Shown here piece after piece: positions 9,087 through 17,721 of a stretch of 64,000 nt of DNA. Source of the DNA: an uncultured Chloroflexota bacterium (GTDB lineage Bacteria; Chloroflexota; Anaerolineae; Aggregatilineales; Phototrophicaceae). The position numbers and the translations under genes were made by a program. The first letter of the stretch is position 1. The number at the start of each line of letters is the position of its first letter. The notes beneath the pieces are model-generated. The model was not told the origin of the DNA. It made no database searches and was given only the letters and a program-made list of their open reading frames with translations. The DNA lies in the NCBI GenBank assembly GCA_937974245.1, contig CALJKV010000103.1, forward strand, positions 1-64,000, read 5' to 3'.

Positions 9087-10064
9087 ATGCAGAAACTCAG
9101 CGGCCAACAATTGCCCTGGCCGGTGGATTGGGCGGCGCTCTTCGGTGCTGCCCGTCCACTGATTCTGGAAATTGGTTTCGGTCACGGGCAGTATCTTGTT
9201 CACCTCGCGCAGCGTTACCCGGATTCCAATGTGATCGGCCTGGAAGTAGCCAATCGTTGCTTGCAGGCCGCTGAGGGCGCAGTCGAACGGCTGCGGCTGA
9301 TAAACGTCCGCACGATTCACGCTACGGCAGAAATGGCGCTGCGTCACCTGTTCGAGCCGGAAACCATCAGCCAGATTCACATTAATTTTCCTGACCCGTG
9401 GTTCAAGCAGAAACACGGTCACCGCCGCCTGATGCAGCGTGACACGCTGGACACAATGGTGAGTCGCCTCGCGCCGGGTGGCATGTTATATCTGGCGACA
9501 GATATTTACGAGTATGCCGCTATGAGCAGCGAACTGCTCGCCAATACACCAGGCCTGGATAACACGCTGGCGGCACCCTGGGTTACGGTGATGCCGGAGC
9601 GGGGTATCACGACCCGTTATGAGGCGAAGGCGCTGAAGATGGGGGAAACGTGTCATTACTTCGCTTGCCAGCGTAACACGCTCTCCGTTTCGCTGTTCCC
9701 AGTGATAGAGGAACTGTCTATGCCACACATTGTCTTTCACACCCCGCTGGACTTCAACGCTATGTTGGCGCACTACAAGCAGATAGAGCATATCGAAGGT
9801 GAGACAATCATCAGTTTTCTGAATGCGTATCAGGGCAGATCCGCTTTGCTGCTGGAAGCCTATATCAAAGAGCCGACGATAGAGCAGCGTGTTGCTTTCC
9901 TCGTCACGAGTCGCCCAGAAGCGGGGGAATTCACATTAAAGCTGAGTTCGCTCGGCCATCCGCGTCCCACCGCGGGGGTACACCGGGCGGCGGCTTTGCT
10001 GGGCGACTGGCTGGTCGGGTTACACCCGGAAACTCGTGTTCTGGCGCGGAAACTGCTCGAATAA
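9087..10064 (+). CDS. trmB: tRNA (guanine-N7-)-methyltransferase with extra C-terminal domain
   Basis: Makes m7G46 in tRNA using SAM. Visible motifs: SAM site LEIGFGHGQYL near residue 30, and the TrmB signature INFPDPWFKQKH..RRLM around residues 115-135. The catalytic domain ends near residue 210 (the usual full length) with TRYEAKAL...CHYFACQR. About 115 further residues follow that are not part of normal TrmB. They start around MPHIVFHTPLDFNAMLAHYK and look like a small alpha/beta domain. The reading frame is continuous with no internal stop, so this is a fusion rather than two genes. AAGG lies just before the ATG. A bidirectional terminator follows. Confidence 0.93.
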   Translation: MQKLSGQQLPWPVDWAALFGAARPLILEIGFGHGQYLVHLAQRYPDSNVIGLEVANRCLQAAEGAVERLRLINVRTIHATAEMALRHLFEPETISQIHINFPDPWFKQKHGHRRLMQRDTLDTMVSRLAPGGMLYLATDIYEYAAMSSELLANTPGLDNTLAAPWVTVMPERGITTRYEAKALKMGETCHYFACQRNTLSVSLFPVIEELSMPHIVFHTPLDFNAMLAHYKQIEHIEGETIISFLNAYQGRSALLLEAYIKEPTIEQRVAFLVTSRPEAGEFTLKLSSLGHPRPTAGVHRAAALLGDWLVGLHPETRVLARKLLE

Positions 10065-10067
10065 AAA

Positions 10068-10093
10068 CGAGGGAGCAAGAATGCTCCCCGTTT
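10068..10093. terminator. Bidirectional terminator between trmB and amt
   Basis: GGGAGCA pairs with TGCTCCC around an AGAA loop. The stem extends through ACG/CGT with a T tract on one side and an A tract on the other. It serves two convergent genes. Confidence 0.8.
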
Positions 10094-10136
10094 CGTTACT
10101 GTCTCAGAACTCAAGTCGCAGCACTCTTTGATTGTG

Positions 10137-11582
10137 TTAGTCTCCAGCAGCTGGGGCGGTGGTGAGCTTTCTGCCACTTTCAGTTGCGGGCGCATCATCG
10201 CCGACGGGAAGGATATCGGGCCACACAGTCGTACCGTGTTCAAAGATGTCAATACCCACGACGTCGGCCTCAGGGTGTACCCGCAGCCGCTTGACAGCCT
10301 TCAGGACGGTGAACATGGCAACAACGGATACCCCTACGAAAGCCACAGTCGCCGCCGAACCAATGAATTGGAGGATCAGCAGATCAAGCCCGCCGCCCAT
10401 CAGCAGGCCTGCCTGTCCTGTTAGGGTCAGTTCCGCCTGGCCGAACAACCCAATGGCCAGAGTACCAAAGATACCGCAGGCACCATGTACAGCGAATGCG
10501 CCTACTGGGTCATCAATCTTAAGTTTTTCCAGCAAATCCATGATCAGTACCACCAGCAACCCGGCGGCAAGCCCAATGACAATGGATGCCCATGGTGTGA
10601 CAAAAGCGCAACCCGCTGTAATTGCAACCAGCCCGGCCAGAGAGCCGTTGAGCGTGTAACCCAGGTCCCATTTGCCGGTGCGGGCGAATAATAGGAACAT
10701 CGCAGACATCGTTCCGGCAGCGGCAGCCAGAGTGGTGTTTAGTGTGACCAGCCCGACGAGGCCGTCGTTGCCCATACCCAGAGTCGAACCCGGATTGAAG
10801 CCATACCAGCCAAACCACAGGATCATCGTACCGAGTGCTGCCAGCCCTAGATTGTGCGGACGGGGCGGGCTGCCGAAGACACGCCCGACACGAGGGCCAA
10901 GCATAATCGCGCCCAGCAGGGCAGTTACTCCGCCGACAGTGTGTACAACCGTGCTGCCTGCAAAATCGTGGAAGCCGTTCTGCGCCAGCCAACCACCGCC
11001 CCAGACCCAGTGTACGACAATCGGGTATATGAGACCGCCGACGACGGCACTGTAAATGATGTCGCCGATAAAATCTGTGCGTTCGGCCATACCACCGGTG
11101 GCAATAGTGCTGGCAGTCGCAGCGAAGGCAAACTGGAAGAAGAAGAAGGTGAGCATACTCAGATTTAGGCCATCTATCATCGCATACTGAATCGTCCCGT
11201 TTTCAAAGTTGATGGCTTTGCTGAGGAAAAAGTTGTCTGTTCCGAATAGGCCATTGGCACTGGTTCCGAATGCCAGGCCATACCCCACCGCCCAGAAGAC
11301 CAGTGCGGTCAACCCGGCATCCATGAAGTTTTCCAGCAGGGCATTTACCACACCTGTATGGCGGATGAACCCGGCTTCCAGCATAGCAAACCCGGTCTGC
11401 ATAAAGAACACCAGCATACTGGCGATGATGACCCAGGTTGTGTCAATCGAAACCTGCAGTTTGCCCACTTCTTCCGCAGTGACGGCATCCTGAGCCGAGA
11501 TAGTTGGTGCCAGTACCGCCAGTACCAGCGACGCGATAGCCAGTACCACGATCCGCCGCCAGAAACGATTACGCTTGCTCAT
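10137..11582 (-). CDS. amt: Ammonium transporter
   Basis: A 481-residue Amt/MEP/Rh transporter conducting ammonium/ammonia across the cytoplasmic membrane. The N-terminus is a cleavable-looking signal (VLAIASLVLAVLAPTISAQ), followed by about eleven helices. The two pore histidines are visible in DFAGSTVVHTVGG and VGAFAVHGACGIFGT. Start: GGAGGG lies seven bases before the ATG on the minus strand. No glnK/glnB is adjacent, which is less common than the amt-glnK pairing. Regulation cannot be read from the upstream gap 11583-11809, where no clear promoter or operator was seen. Confidence 0.97.
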   Translation of the reverse strand: MSKRNRFWRRIVVLAIASLVLAVLAPTISAQDAVTAEEVGKLQVSIDTTWVIIASMLVFFMQTGFAMLEAGFIRHTGVVNALLENFMDAGLTALVFWAVGYGLAFGTSANGLFGTDNFFLSKAINFENGTIQYAMIDGLNLSMLTFFFFQFAFAATASTIATGGMAERTDFIGDIIYSAVVGGLIYPIVVHWVWGGGWLAQNGFHDFAGSTVVHTVGGVTALLGAIMLGPRVGRVFGSPPRPHNLGLAALGTMILWFGWYGFNPGSTLGMGNDGLVGLVTLNTTLAAAAGTMSAMFLLFARTGKWDLGYTLNGSLAGLVAITAGCAFVTPWASIVIGLAAGLLVVLIMDLLEKLKIDDPVGAFAVHGACGIFGTLAIGLFGQAELTLTGQAGLLMGGGLDLLILQFIGSAATVAFVGVSVVAMFTVLKAVKRLRVHPEADVVGIDIFEHGTTVWPDILPVGDDAPATESGRKLTTAPAAGD

Positions 11583-11809
11583 GGTCTTCCCTCCAAGACA
11601 AACTCGTCAATCAGATAAGGCGAGTGTACTGATGCAGGAAAACCAATGTGAGGTGTAAATGTGCTGAAGTTTGTGCCGATGTTTTGTACGAAAGTAACAA
11701 TAAGAAATGCCCACTGCAGGGCAATTTAGTGGAATAGCATCAGAGTAGATTGTGCCAATTTGGTTAAATCACACAAATGCATATTTACTGGAAAAAAGTA
11801 TGGCGTGAA

Positions 11810-12142
11810 TTACCAATTCTTATCGGTCAGCACCGGGCGTTTTTTAAACCAGTGATGGGCGCGTTCCAAGTGCATCGTGCGCACATCGGGTGGAATGGGT
11901 GGCAGACCGCCCTTAACCTGTTCCAACTGCCACAATCGGTCAATAACCATGCGTTTGCGAGCGGCATCTGCCACCATCATAGCTGCCTGGCTGGTGCGTA
12001 CCCAATCGCCATCTAACGTGGTATGGCAAACGAGCATCATCCACAAGTCGTTATAGGTTAATACCACGAGGTTTCCGTCAGTATCTTCTATCTCCTGGTA
12101 GGTTTCACCGCCCAGTGGCCCGGCCAATGTTTTGCTGCTCAT
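11810..12142 (-). CDS. Small protein of unknown function
   Basis: A 110-residue soluble protein. The start is well supported by AAGGGG six bases before the ATG. The composition is protein-like, with a Trp-rich segment (NDLWMMLVCHTTLDGDWVRTS), an amphipathic helix (MVADAARKRMVIDRLWQLEQ) and a basic C-terminus. No family was recognised. It stands alone between amt and a P450 gene, with about 230-250 bases of non-coding sequence on either side. Confidence 0.7.
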   Translation of the reverse strand: MSSKTLAGPLGGETYQEIEDTDGNLVVLTYNDLWMMLVCHTTLDGDWVRTSQAAMMVADAARKRMVIDRLWQLEQVKGGLPPIPPDVRTMHLERAHHWFKKRPVLTDKNW

Positions 12143-12390
12143 GTATATCCCCTTAATTCACACGTCACCTGACACACCGAATAATATTTTGGGTAATTAG
12201 CCTGATGCTATTTTAAGCCAGAATATCCGCTTGCAGCCCTCAAGAAATTCTGAAAAAAGTATGAATCATGGATGCGGAGAACACAGGACTTTGCGGCCTC
12301 TGCATATGTCGCTCCGGGTAGGTTGCTCGCTGTGTGTATATGTTATTTGCAGAGAGTGGCAACTGGCAGGGCTGCTGCTGGGGTTCTTTG

Positions 12391-13731
12391 CTAGCTGCGT
12401 AGGTGGATTTCCATCTGAATACCATGCTGTGGGCGCAGGGTAATCAGCGGTTCGGGAGTGACAGTTTGTCCCGGCAGCAGTGATAGATGGTAGCGCTGAA
12501 TCATTGTCGCTAGCACGAGGCTGGCTTCCATCATGGCAAACTGGTTGCCGATGCAGATACGCGGGCCGCCACCAAAGGGGAAATAAACGTAGCGCGAGAT
12601 GTTCTTCTCCGCCTCGGGGGTGAAGCGTTCCGGCCTGAAAGCCTCTGGCTCATCCCAGTAAGCCGGGTGGTGGTGCATGACATATGCGCTCATCAGCACC
12701 ACATCACCTGCTCGGACAGGATACCCACCGATTTCTACATCCTGAATCGCTTCCCTTGTGATGATCCAGGCCGGCGGATAGAGACGCATGGATTCCTTGA
12801 TGACCATTTCTGTATAGGGTAGGTTGGGCAAGTCGGTTAACCGCGGAAGTCTACCGCCCAGGATGGCATCAAGTTCGGTGACGAGTTTAGCTTCAATAGC
12901 GGGATGCTGTGCCAGGAGATAGCACGTCCACGCCAGGGCGTTGGCGGTGGTTTCGTGACCAGCGATAAACAGGGTCATGGCTTCGTCACGTACCTGTTTG
13001 TTGGACATGCCGCCACCATCTTCTTCATCTACTGCTAGTAGTAGCATGGAGAGCAGGTCGCCGGTATCTTTGCCAGACTGCCGCCGCTCACTGATGATGC
13101 CCATGATCGTGTCTTCAAGCAATTGGGCGGCACGGCGGCGCTTGCGGTTGGCTGGTGTGGGCATCCAATCCGGCAGATGAATCAGTTGGGTAATGCGCTG
13201 ACCGGCTGTTTCGATTCCAATCGTAACGGCTTTTCCTAATGCAGCCGATTTATTGGAAATATCGGTATCAAACAGCGTTTTGGCGACAATCCGCATCGTG
13301 AGTTCCATCATGTCGTGTGAGATATCGCGCTGCTGCCCCGTTGACCAACCGGATAGCATGTCATCAGCGAAATCCACCATCACCCCAGCGTAGGCCGCAA
13401 CTCTATTGTGATGGAAGGCGGGCTGCACCAACCGGCGCTGGCGCTTATGCGATTCGCCATCGTTCGTCAACAGGCCGTTGCCGATGGCCTGCTTCGTATT
13501 TTTCTTCAGCATGGCTGATTTGTGGAACAGGTCTGGATGCTTAACCAGTACATACTGGATATAATCTGGGTGGTTTAGCTGGTAAAGGTGGCGCGGCCCC
13601 AGGCGAAAATGCACAATGTCACCGTATTGTTCCCGGTTGTGAACCAGAAAATCGAGACGCTGCTGTTGCAGACTCTTCAGATTTAATAGCGGGAAACGCG
13701 GCTGGGGTCCCGGCGGATACTGGTTGCGCAT
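12391..13731 (-). CDS. Cytochrome P450
   Basis: A 446-residue heme monooxygenase with all core P450 marks: I-helix AGHETT, K-helix ExxR as ESMR, and the heme-binding loop FGGGPRICIG with its cysteine thiolate. It has no membrane anchor, so it is probably cytosolic and needs separate electron donors, none of which is in the window. The sequence style resembles bacterial relatives of the CYP102/CYP4-like class; the substrate cannot be told. The start has AAAGGA eight bases upstream. A 23-bp near-perfect palindrome overlaps the promoter region, so expression is probably controlled by a dimeric repressor. Confidence 0.95.
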   Translation of the reverse strand: MRNQYPPGPQPRFPLLNLKSLQQQRLDFLVHNREQYGDIVHFRLGPRHLYQLNHPDYIQYVLVKHPDLFHKSAMLKKNTKQAIGNGLLTNDGESHKRQRRLVQPAFHHNRVAAYAGVMVDFADDMLSGWSTGQQRDISHDMMELTMRIVAKTLFDTDISNKSAALGKAVTIGIETAGQRITQLIHLPDWMPTPANRKRRRAAQLLEDTIMGIISERRQSGKDTGDLLSMLLLAVDEEDGGGMSNKQVRDEAMTLFIAGHETTANALAWTCYLLAQHPAIEAKLVTELDAILGGRLPRLTDLPNLPYTEMVIKESMRLYPPAWIITREAIQDVEIGGYPVRAGDVVLMSAYVMHHHPAYWDEPEAFRPERFTPEAEKNISRYVYFPFGGGPRICIGNQFAMMEASLVLATMIQRYHLSLLPGQTVTPEPLITLRPQHGIQMEIHLRS

Positions 13732-13757
13732 TGCGAATATCCTTTACAATCTGGCAG

Positions 13758-13780
13758 TTTATAGACACTGTGACTATAAA
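13758..13780. promoter_or_regulatory. 23-bp palindromic operator candidate upstream of the P450 gene
   Basis: Half-sites TTTATAG and CTATAAA flank a near-symmetric core (CAC..GTG). Ten of the eleven paired positions match, with an unpaired centre at 13769. It lies 26-48 bases upstream of the P450 start and contains the TATAAA that could serve as its -10 element on the minus strand. A regulator bound here would compete with RNA polymerase. Confidence 0.6.
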
Positions 13781-13859
13781 TAGGATATGTAAAAAGTGGG
13801 GCGGGGTCAAGGTATGCCCGGCATAAAACTGTAAATTGTTTGTAAACTCTTTGCTGGCG

Positions 13860-14657
13860 CTAATGTCGGAAGAAGTGATCGAGGATGTGCACGGTATCGG
13901 CCAGTTTTTCCAGGTAGCTGTAATGGCCGGCACCCGCGAAGACGACCAACCCGGCATCAGGGATCGTTTGCTCCAATAGCTTGCCCTGTCCCAGCGGGGT
14001 GTCGGCATCCTGGTCACCCCACAAGAGCAGAGTTGGGGACTGCACTCGTGCCGCATAGGACAGCAGGTCTTGATTGACAACCCTAACAAACGTTTCGCGC
14101 ATAACTCCGCTTACCGATTGAAAATCCGCCGAACCATAACGCTGGTTATACCAGTCGTGCAGCCGTTCTGCTAGGAGATTGAGACCGATTTTGTATAAAC
14201 CGCTGCGTATACCTTTGTAGGTTTTCAGGCGTAATTGTTTGATGCTTGAGGGTTTGGGGAGGACTCCGGCGCTGTCGGCCAGCGCCATTTTGTGGATACG
14301 CTCCGGGTATTCCGCTCCCAGTATGAGTCCCAGCCTCCCGCCGAAAGAATGCCCGAAAAGTTGTGTCTGATGCAATCCCTGGTCATCCATATAGCTCAGA
14401 ATGAAATTCGCATAGTCAAATATTGACCAGGCGATAGACGGCGCTTCGCTATTCCCAAAACCCGGCAAATCCGGCACGAATACACGGAATCCGCGCCCTG
14501 CCAGTTTTTCCGCTAGCGGCCAGATTAACGCGCTGCTCGCGCCCCAGCCATGCAGCAGCACCACCGGTTCACCTTCACCGCCGACCAGGTGGGTTATTCG
14601 CAGGGACTGGACTGTGACAACGCTGGCTGTAGGAGGCATAGCAGTAGGGGCGCTCAT
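13860..14657 (-). CDS. Alpha/beta-hydrolase
   Basis: A 265-residue serine hydrolase of the alpha/beta fold. Visible: oxyanion motif LLHGWGASS (residues 33-41), nucleophile elbow GHSFGG (about 102-107), acid in LLWGDQDADTPL and catalytic histidine in AGAGHYSYLE near the C-terminus. No signal peptide. The substrate is unknown; haloperoxidase, esterase and meta-cleavage-type hydrolases share this pattern. Its start overlaps the stop of the MurA-like gene by four bases, so the two are one operon on the minus strand. The stop at 13860 is about 80 bases from the P450 operator. Confidence 0.9.
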   Translation of the reverse strand: MSAPTAMPPTASVVTVQSLRITHLVGGEGEPVVLLHGWGASSALIWPLAEKLAGRGFRVFVPDLPGFGNSEAPSIAWSIFDYANFILSYMDDQGLHQTQLFGHSFGGRLGLILGAEYPERIHKMALADSAGVLPKPSSIKQLRLKTYKGIRSGLYKIGLNLLAERLHDWYNQRYGSADFQSVSGVMRETFVRVVNQDLLSYAARVQSPTLLLWGDQDADTPLGQGKLLEQTIPDAGLVVFAGAGHYSYLEKLADTVHILDHFFRH

Positions 14658-15916
14658 TCAGTGGTAATCCTTGCACCCAGTTTTTGCAATTTTGAAAACA
14701 CGTTGCCAAACGTGCGCTCAATTGCCTGGGCATTGTCTATCACCGTTTCGCCCTGCGCTACCAGCGCAGCCCCCAGCATCCCCAGCCCGGCACGTACGTC
14801 AGGAGAATCGAGGTAAACGCCTTGCAGCGCAGTTGGCCCGATGACAATAGCACGGTGCGGGTCGCACAGGACAATCTGGGCACCCATCGCCTTAAGTTTA
14901 TCCACGAACAACAGGCGGTTATTAAAGAGTTTCTCGTGGATCAGCACCGATCCCCGTGCCTGAGTTGCGATCAAGGTAGCAATTGCCACCAGATCGGACG
15001 GGAAGGCCGGCCAGGGAGATGTCTCGACGGTCAGGTCAGCATCTTCGACCTGGTTTGACAGTAGGAACGACTCGTGTCGGGTGACGAATAGACGTGCCGA
15101 TTCCACATCCAACCGGAGGCCAAGCTGTTTGTAAACTTTTTCGATCATTCGCATATCTGGGGCATGGATGCTTTCAATTTCGATCCGCCCGCCAGAAAGC
15201 GCTGCAATGGCTGCGATACTGGCCGCCTCAATATGGTCGGGGCCAATGGTAACCTCTACACCCTTAAATTCCTTCACGCCCTGTACACACAGCCGGTTTG
15301 AGCCGATCCCGCTTACACCCACACCCATTGAGACAAGCATCATGGCGAGTTCGCGTACATGCGGTTCACAAGCGGCGTTGTAGATCGTCGTCTCTTTACC
15401 CAGGCGACTCGCCAACATCATCACAATCGCTGTCGCTGTGACGCTGGCTTGCGAAAGGATGATCTCTTTTTTATCCCAGGTCACCGGTTGACAGATCAAC
15501 GCACCATTGTCAATCCTGATGTCCAACCCCAGGTCACGGAATGCTTCCAAATGAGTACGAATACGACTTAAGGGGAAGTCTATCTCAATGCGAACATACT
15601 GTCTCCGGACCAACACCGGCGCAAGGTAGAGCAGGGCGCTTACCAGACCGTTGGTATCCGCCTGGTTCAGGTCGCGCTTGTTAATCTGGGCAGTTTGGAT
15701 CGTCACTTGGGACTGGTCCGCCCATTCAAAAGCCGCACCCAGCCGCCTGGCGACTTCCAGCATACTGTCAATTGTGGTGGTGCGCGGCATATTCCTCAGT
15801 GTCACAGGTTCGTCAGTCATCAGGCTAACCGCCAGCAATGCCAGTGCCGCGTTGGGGTTGCCAGATGTCGAGTAAACGCCATTCAATTCTTGTCCACCTT
15901 CAACACGAATTCGCAT
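14654..15916 (-). CDS. MurA-like enolpyruvyl transferase paralogue, active site altered
   Basis: A 420-residue protein with the full EPT fold of UDP-GlcNAc 1-carboxyvinyltransferase. Conserved marks include the N-terminal SGxxNAAL region, NAACEPHVREL, GPDHIEAASI, PWPAFPSDL and PDVRAGL (the Asp and Arg equivalent to E. coli Asp305 and Arg397). Two hallmarks are missing: the substrate-contacting Lys22 of SGAKN is replaced (SGNPN), and the PGGCxIG loop with Cys115 is replaced by IDFPLSRIR with no cysteine. An Asp sits close to the Cys position, so an Asp-type enzyme is not excluded. It probably has an altered substrate or a non-catalytic role. It is the first gene of a two-gene operon with an extended -10 promoter. 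Confidence 0.85.
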   Translation of the reverse strand: MRIRVEGGQELNGVYSTSGNPNAALALLAVSLMTDEPVTLRNMPRTTTIDSMLEVARRLGAAFEWADQSQVTIQTAQINKRDLNQADTNGLVSALLYLAPVLVRRQYVRIEIDFPLSRIRTHLEAFRDLGLDIRIDNGALICQPVTWDKKEIILSQASVTATAIVMMLASRLGKETTIYNAACEPHVRELAMMLVSMGVGVSGIGSNRLCVQGVKEFKGVEVTIGPDHIEAASIAAIAALSGGRIEIESIHAPDMRMIEKVYKQLGLRLDVESARLFVTRHESFLLSNQVEDADLTVETSPWPAFPSDLVAIATLIATQARGSVLIHEKLFNNRLLFVDKLKAMGAQIVLCDPHRAIVIGPTALQGVYLDSPDVRAGLGMLGAALVAQGETVIDNAQAIERTFGNVFSKLQKLGARITTE

Positions 15917-15943
15917 AAGCCCTCGCAGTCTTGAATATGTGTG

Positions 15944-15952
15944 ATTATAGCA
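15944..15952 (-). promoter_or_regulatory. Extended -10 promoter for the murA-like operon
   Basis: On the minus strand TGC precedes a perfect TATAAT, which fits an extended -10 element. No good -35 box is visible. The predicted start of transcription is about 20 bases before the ATG at 15916. Confidence 0.55.
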
Positions 15953-16021
15953 GTTTTAAGGCAGCACTTGGCGGGTTAATTCACCCCTAATCTTTCTTTG
16001 TCCATAACCGTTTACATTTGC

Positions 16022-16050
16022 TTGACGCCTCTTGCGTGCGGCGGTAGGAT
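16022..16050 (+). promoter_or_regulatory. Promoter for the Gld-type exporter operon
   Basis: TTGACG (16022-16027), exactly 17 bases, then TAGGAT (16045-16050). Transcription would begin near 16057, leaving a short leader with AAGGCGGA before the ATG at 16079. This supports that start over longer ones. Confidence 0.55.
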
Positions 16051-16078
16051 GCAAGAGATGAACACAAGGCGGAACGCA

Positions 16079-16993
16079 ATGATTGAAGTCGAAAATCTCA
16101 CCAAACACTATGGAACGCACCTGGCGGTTGACCACGTTTCCTTTAGCGCACAACGGGGCGAAATTGTTGGGCTACTCGGCCCGAACGGCGCTGGGAAAAC
16201 CACCACGATGCGGATGCTCACCGGATTTATGCCCCCTAGTGATGGCACAGCTCGTGTTGCCGGGTTTGATGTATTGTCCGATTCGCTGGCGGTGCGCCAG
16301 AGTGTCGGCTATCTGCCCGAGCATGTGCCTGTCTACCCGGATATGACGGTGCATGGATATATCAGTTTCTGGGCGCGGCTGCGTGGCGTCAAAAATGTGC
16401 GCCAGCAGGTGGATGCCGCTCTGGAACAGGTACAGCTCACAGACCGGCGCAAGATGCTGGTGCGGCATCTTTCTAAGGGCTTGACACAGCGGTTAGGGTT
16501 GGCGCAGGCCCTTGTTCATGACCCCCCAGTGATTATTCTGGATGAGCCGACGATTGGTATTGATCCTCAACAGGTGATTGAAGTGCGCGATACAATTCGC
16601 CAGCTTGGAGAAAATCATACCGTCCTGTTCAGCACACACATTCTTTCGGAAGCGGAACAGGTATGTGACCGGGTGGTGATTATCCAGCAAGGACGCATGG
16701 TTGCCCAGGGCGCACCTGCCACGCTGCGGCAGCAGTTGCAGTCAGGTGCGCATCTCTATATTGAAGTGCGTGGAGCGAATGAAGCCAAAATCCGCGAGAT
16801 TCTGAACCCATTGCGCGATATTCAATCCATTGAGCCGCAAGGGAATGGCTTTTCACTGCGGGTCAAGCCAGGCAAAGACCTGCGGGCGGCGGTGGCGGAG
16901 CGCGTGATGGCGGCAGGCGTTGCCCTCCTGGAACTGCGTCCGGTGGCAATGACTTTAGAAGACATTTTCCTGGATATTATCAAAAGGAATTGA
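16079..16993 (+). CDS. ABC exporter ATP-binding protein, GldA-like
   Basis: A 304-residue ATPase energising the exporter encoded by the next genes. Seen: Walker A GPNGAGKTTT (about residue 35), signature LSKGLTQRLGLAQAL, Walker B VIILDEPTIGIDP, H-loop STHILSEAE, and a C-terminal regulatory tail of about 90 residues typical of the GldA/CcmA class. The ATG at 16079 is preferred because AAGGCGGA lies five bases upstream and the promoter candidate leaves no leader for longer starts. The stop overlaps the next start by one base (TGATG). Confidence 0.93.
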   Translation: MIEVENLTKHYGTHLAVDHVSFSAQRGEIVGLLGPNGAGKTTTMRMLTGFMPPSDGTARVAGFDVLSDSLAVRQSVGYLPEHVPVYPDMTVHGYISFWARLRGVKNVRQQVDAALEQVQLTDRRKMLVRHLSKGLTQRLGLAQALVHDPPVIILDEPTIGIDPQQVIEVRDTIRQLGENHTVLFSTHILSEAEQVCDRVVIIQQGRMVAQGAPATLRQQLQSGAHLYIEVRGANEAKIREILNPLRDIQSIEPQGNGFSLRVKPGKDLRAAVAERVMAAGVALLELRPVAMTLEDIFLDIIKRN

Positions 16994-17721
16994 TGATGCG
17001 CGGCGTTCTAACTGTATTCAGGCGCGAGGTCGGGCAGTACTTCGCTTCTCCTGTGGCCTATTTGATTGCCTTCGCGCTGCTGTTGATTACGGGGCTGCTG
17101 TTTAACACCGACCTGACCTACAGTATGCGCGTGAAACCGGCAGAGGCTGCATTAATCCCTGGCTTTCTATCGTTTGCACTGGTGTTCTTTGCACCGTTGC
17201 TCACTATGCGGCTGCTGGCCGAAGAAAAACGAGAAGGCACACTCGAACTGCTGCTCACCGCCCCGGTTCCGGATAGTGCGATCGTCTTTGGTAAATTCCT
17301 GGGTGCTTGGTTTTACTACTCACTCCTGCTGGCTTTGACCTTTATCTACCAGTTTATCCTGCTAGCAATCGCCCAGCCCGACATCGGCCATGCGATTAGC
17401 GCTTACCTGGGAATCTGGTTATACGGCGGCGCGGCTCTGGCTGTGGGGATGCTGTTTTCAGGACTGACAGAAAACCAGATTGTCGCTGCTTTCCTGGGCA
17501 TGACGGCGCTCATGTTTCTGTGGTTGGGCGACTTGGCCGGGCAGATTGTAGCGAATCTCGACCTTGCGTATGTGCTGCGGCAGCTTTCGCTCCAGGGTCA
17601 CTTTTCAACCTCGTTTGCCGTCGGTTTATTGCGGGCTGAGGATGCGGCGTATTTTGTTGGCATCATCGCGGTGATGCTGTTTATCACCATCCGTATTGTG
17701 GAATCCCATAGGTGGCGCTGA
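16993..17721 (+). CDS. ABC-2 type permease, GldF-like
   Basis: A 242-residue membrane subunit with six hydrophobic segments and the usual AEEKREGTLELLLTAPV loop after TM2, which contacts the ATPase. It forms the channel of a GldAFG-type exporter. The start could be the ATG at 16993 (overlapping the previous stop) or the next codon at 16996; AAGGA lies just upstream of both. The stop overlaps the following start in the same TGATG fashion, showing tight coupling. Confidence 0.92.
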   Translation: MMRGVLTVFRREVGQYFASPVAYLIAFALLLITGLLFNTDLTYSMRVKPAEAALIPGFLSFALVFFAPLLTMRLLAEEKREGTLELLLTAPVPDSAIVFGKFLGAWFYYSLLLALTFIYQFILLAIAQPDIGHAISAYLGIWLYGGAALAVGMLFSGLTENQIVAAFLGMTALMFLWLGDLAGQIVANLDLAYVLRQLSLQGHFSTSFAVGLLRAEDAAYFVGIIAVMLFITIRIVESHRWR

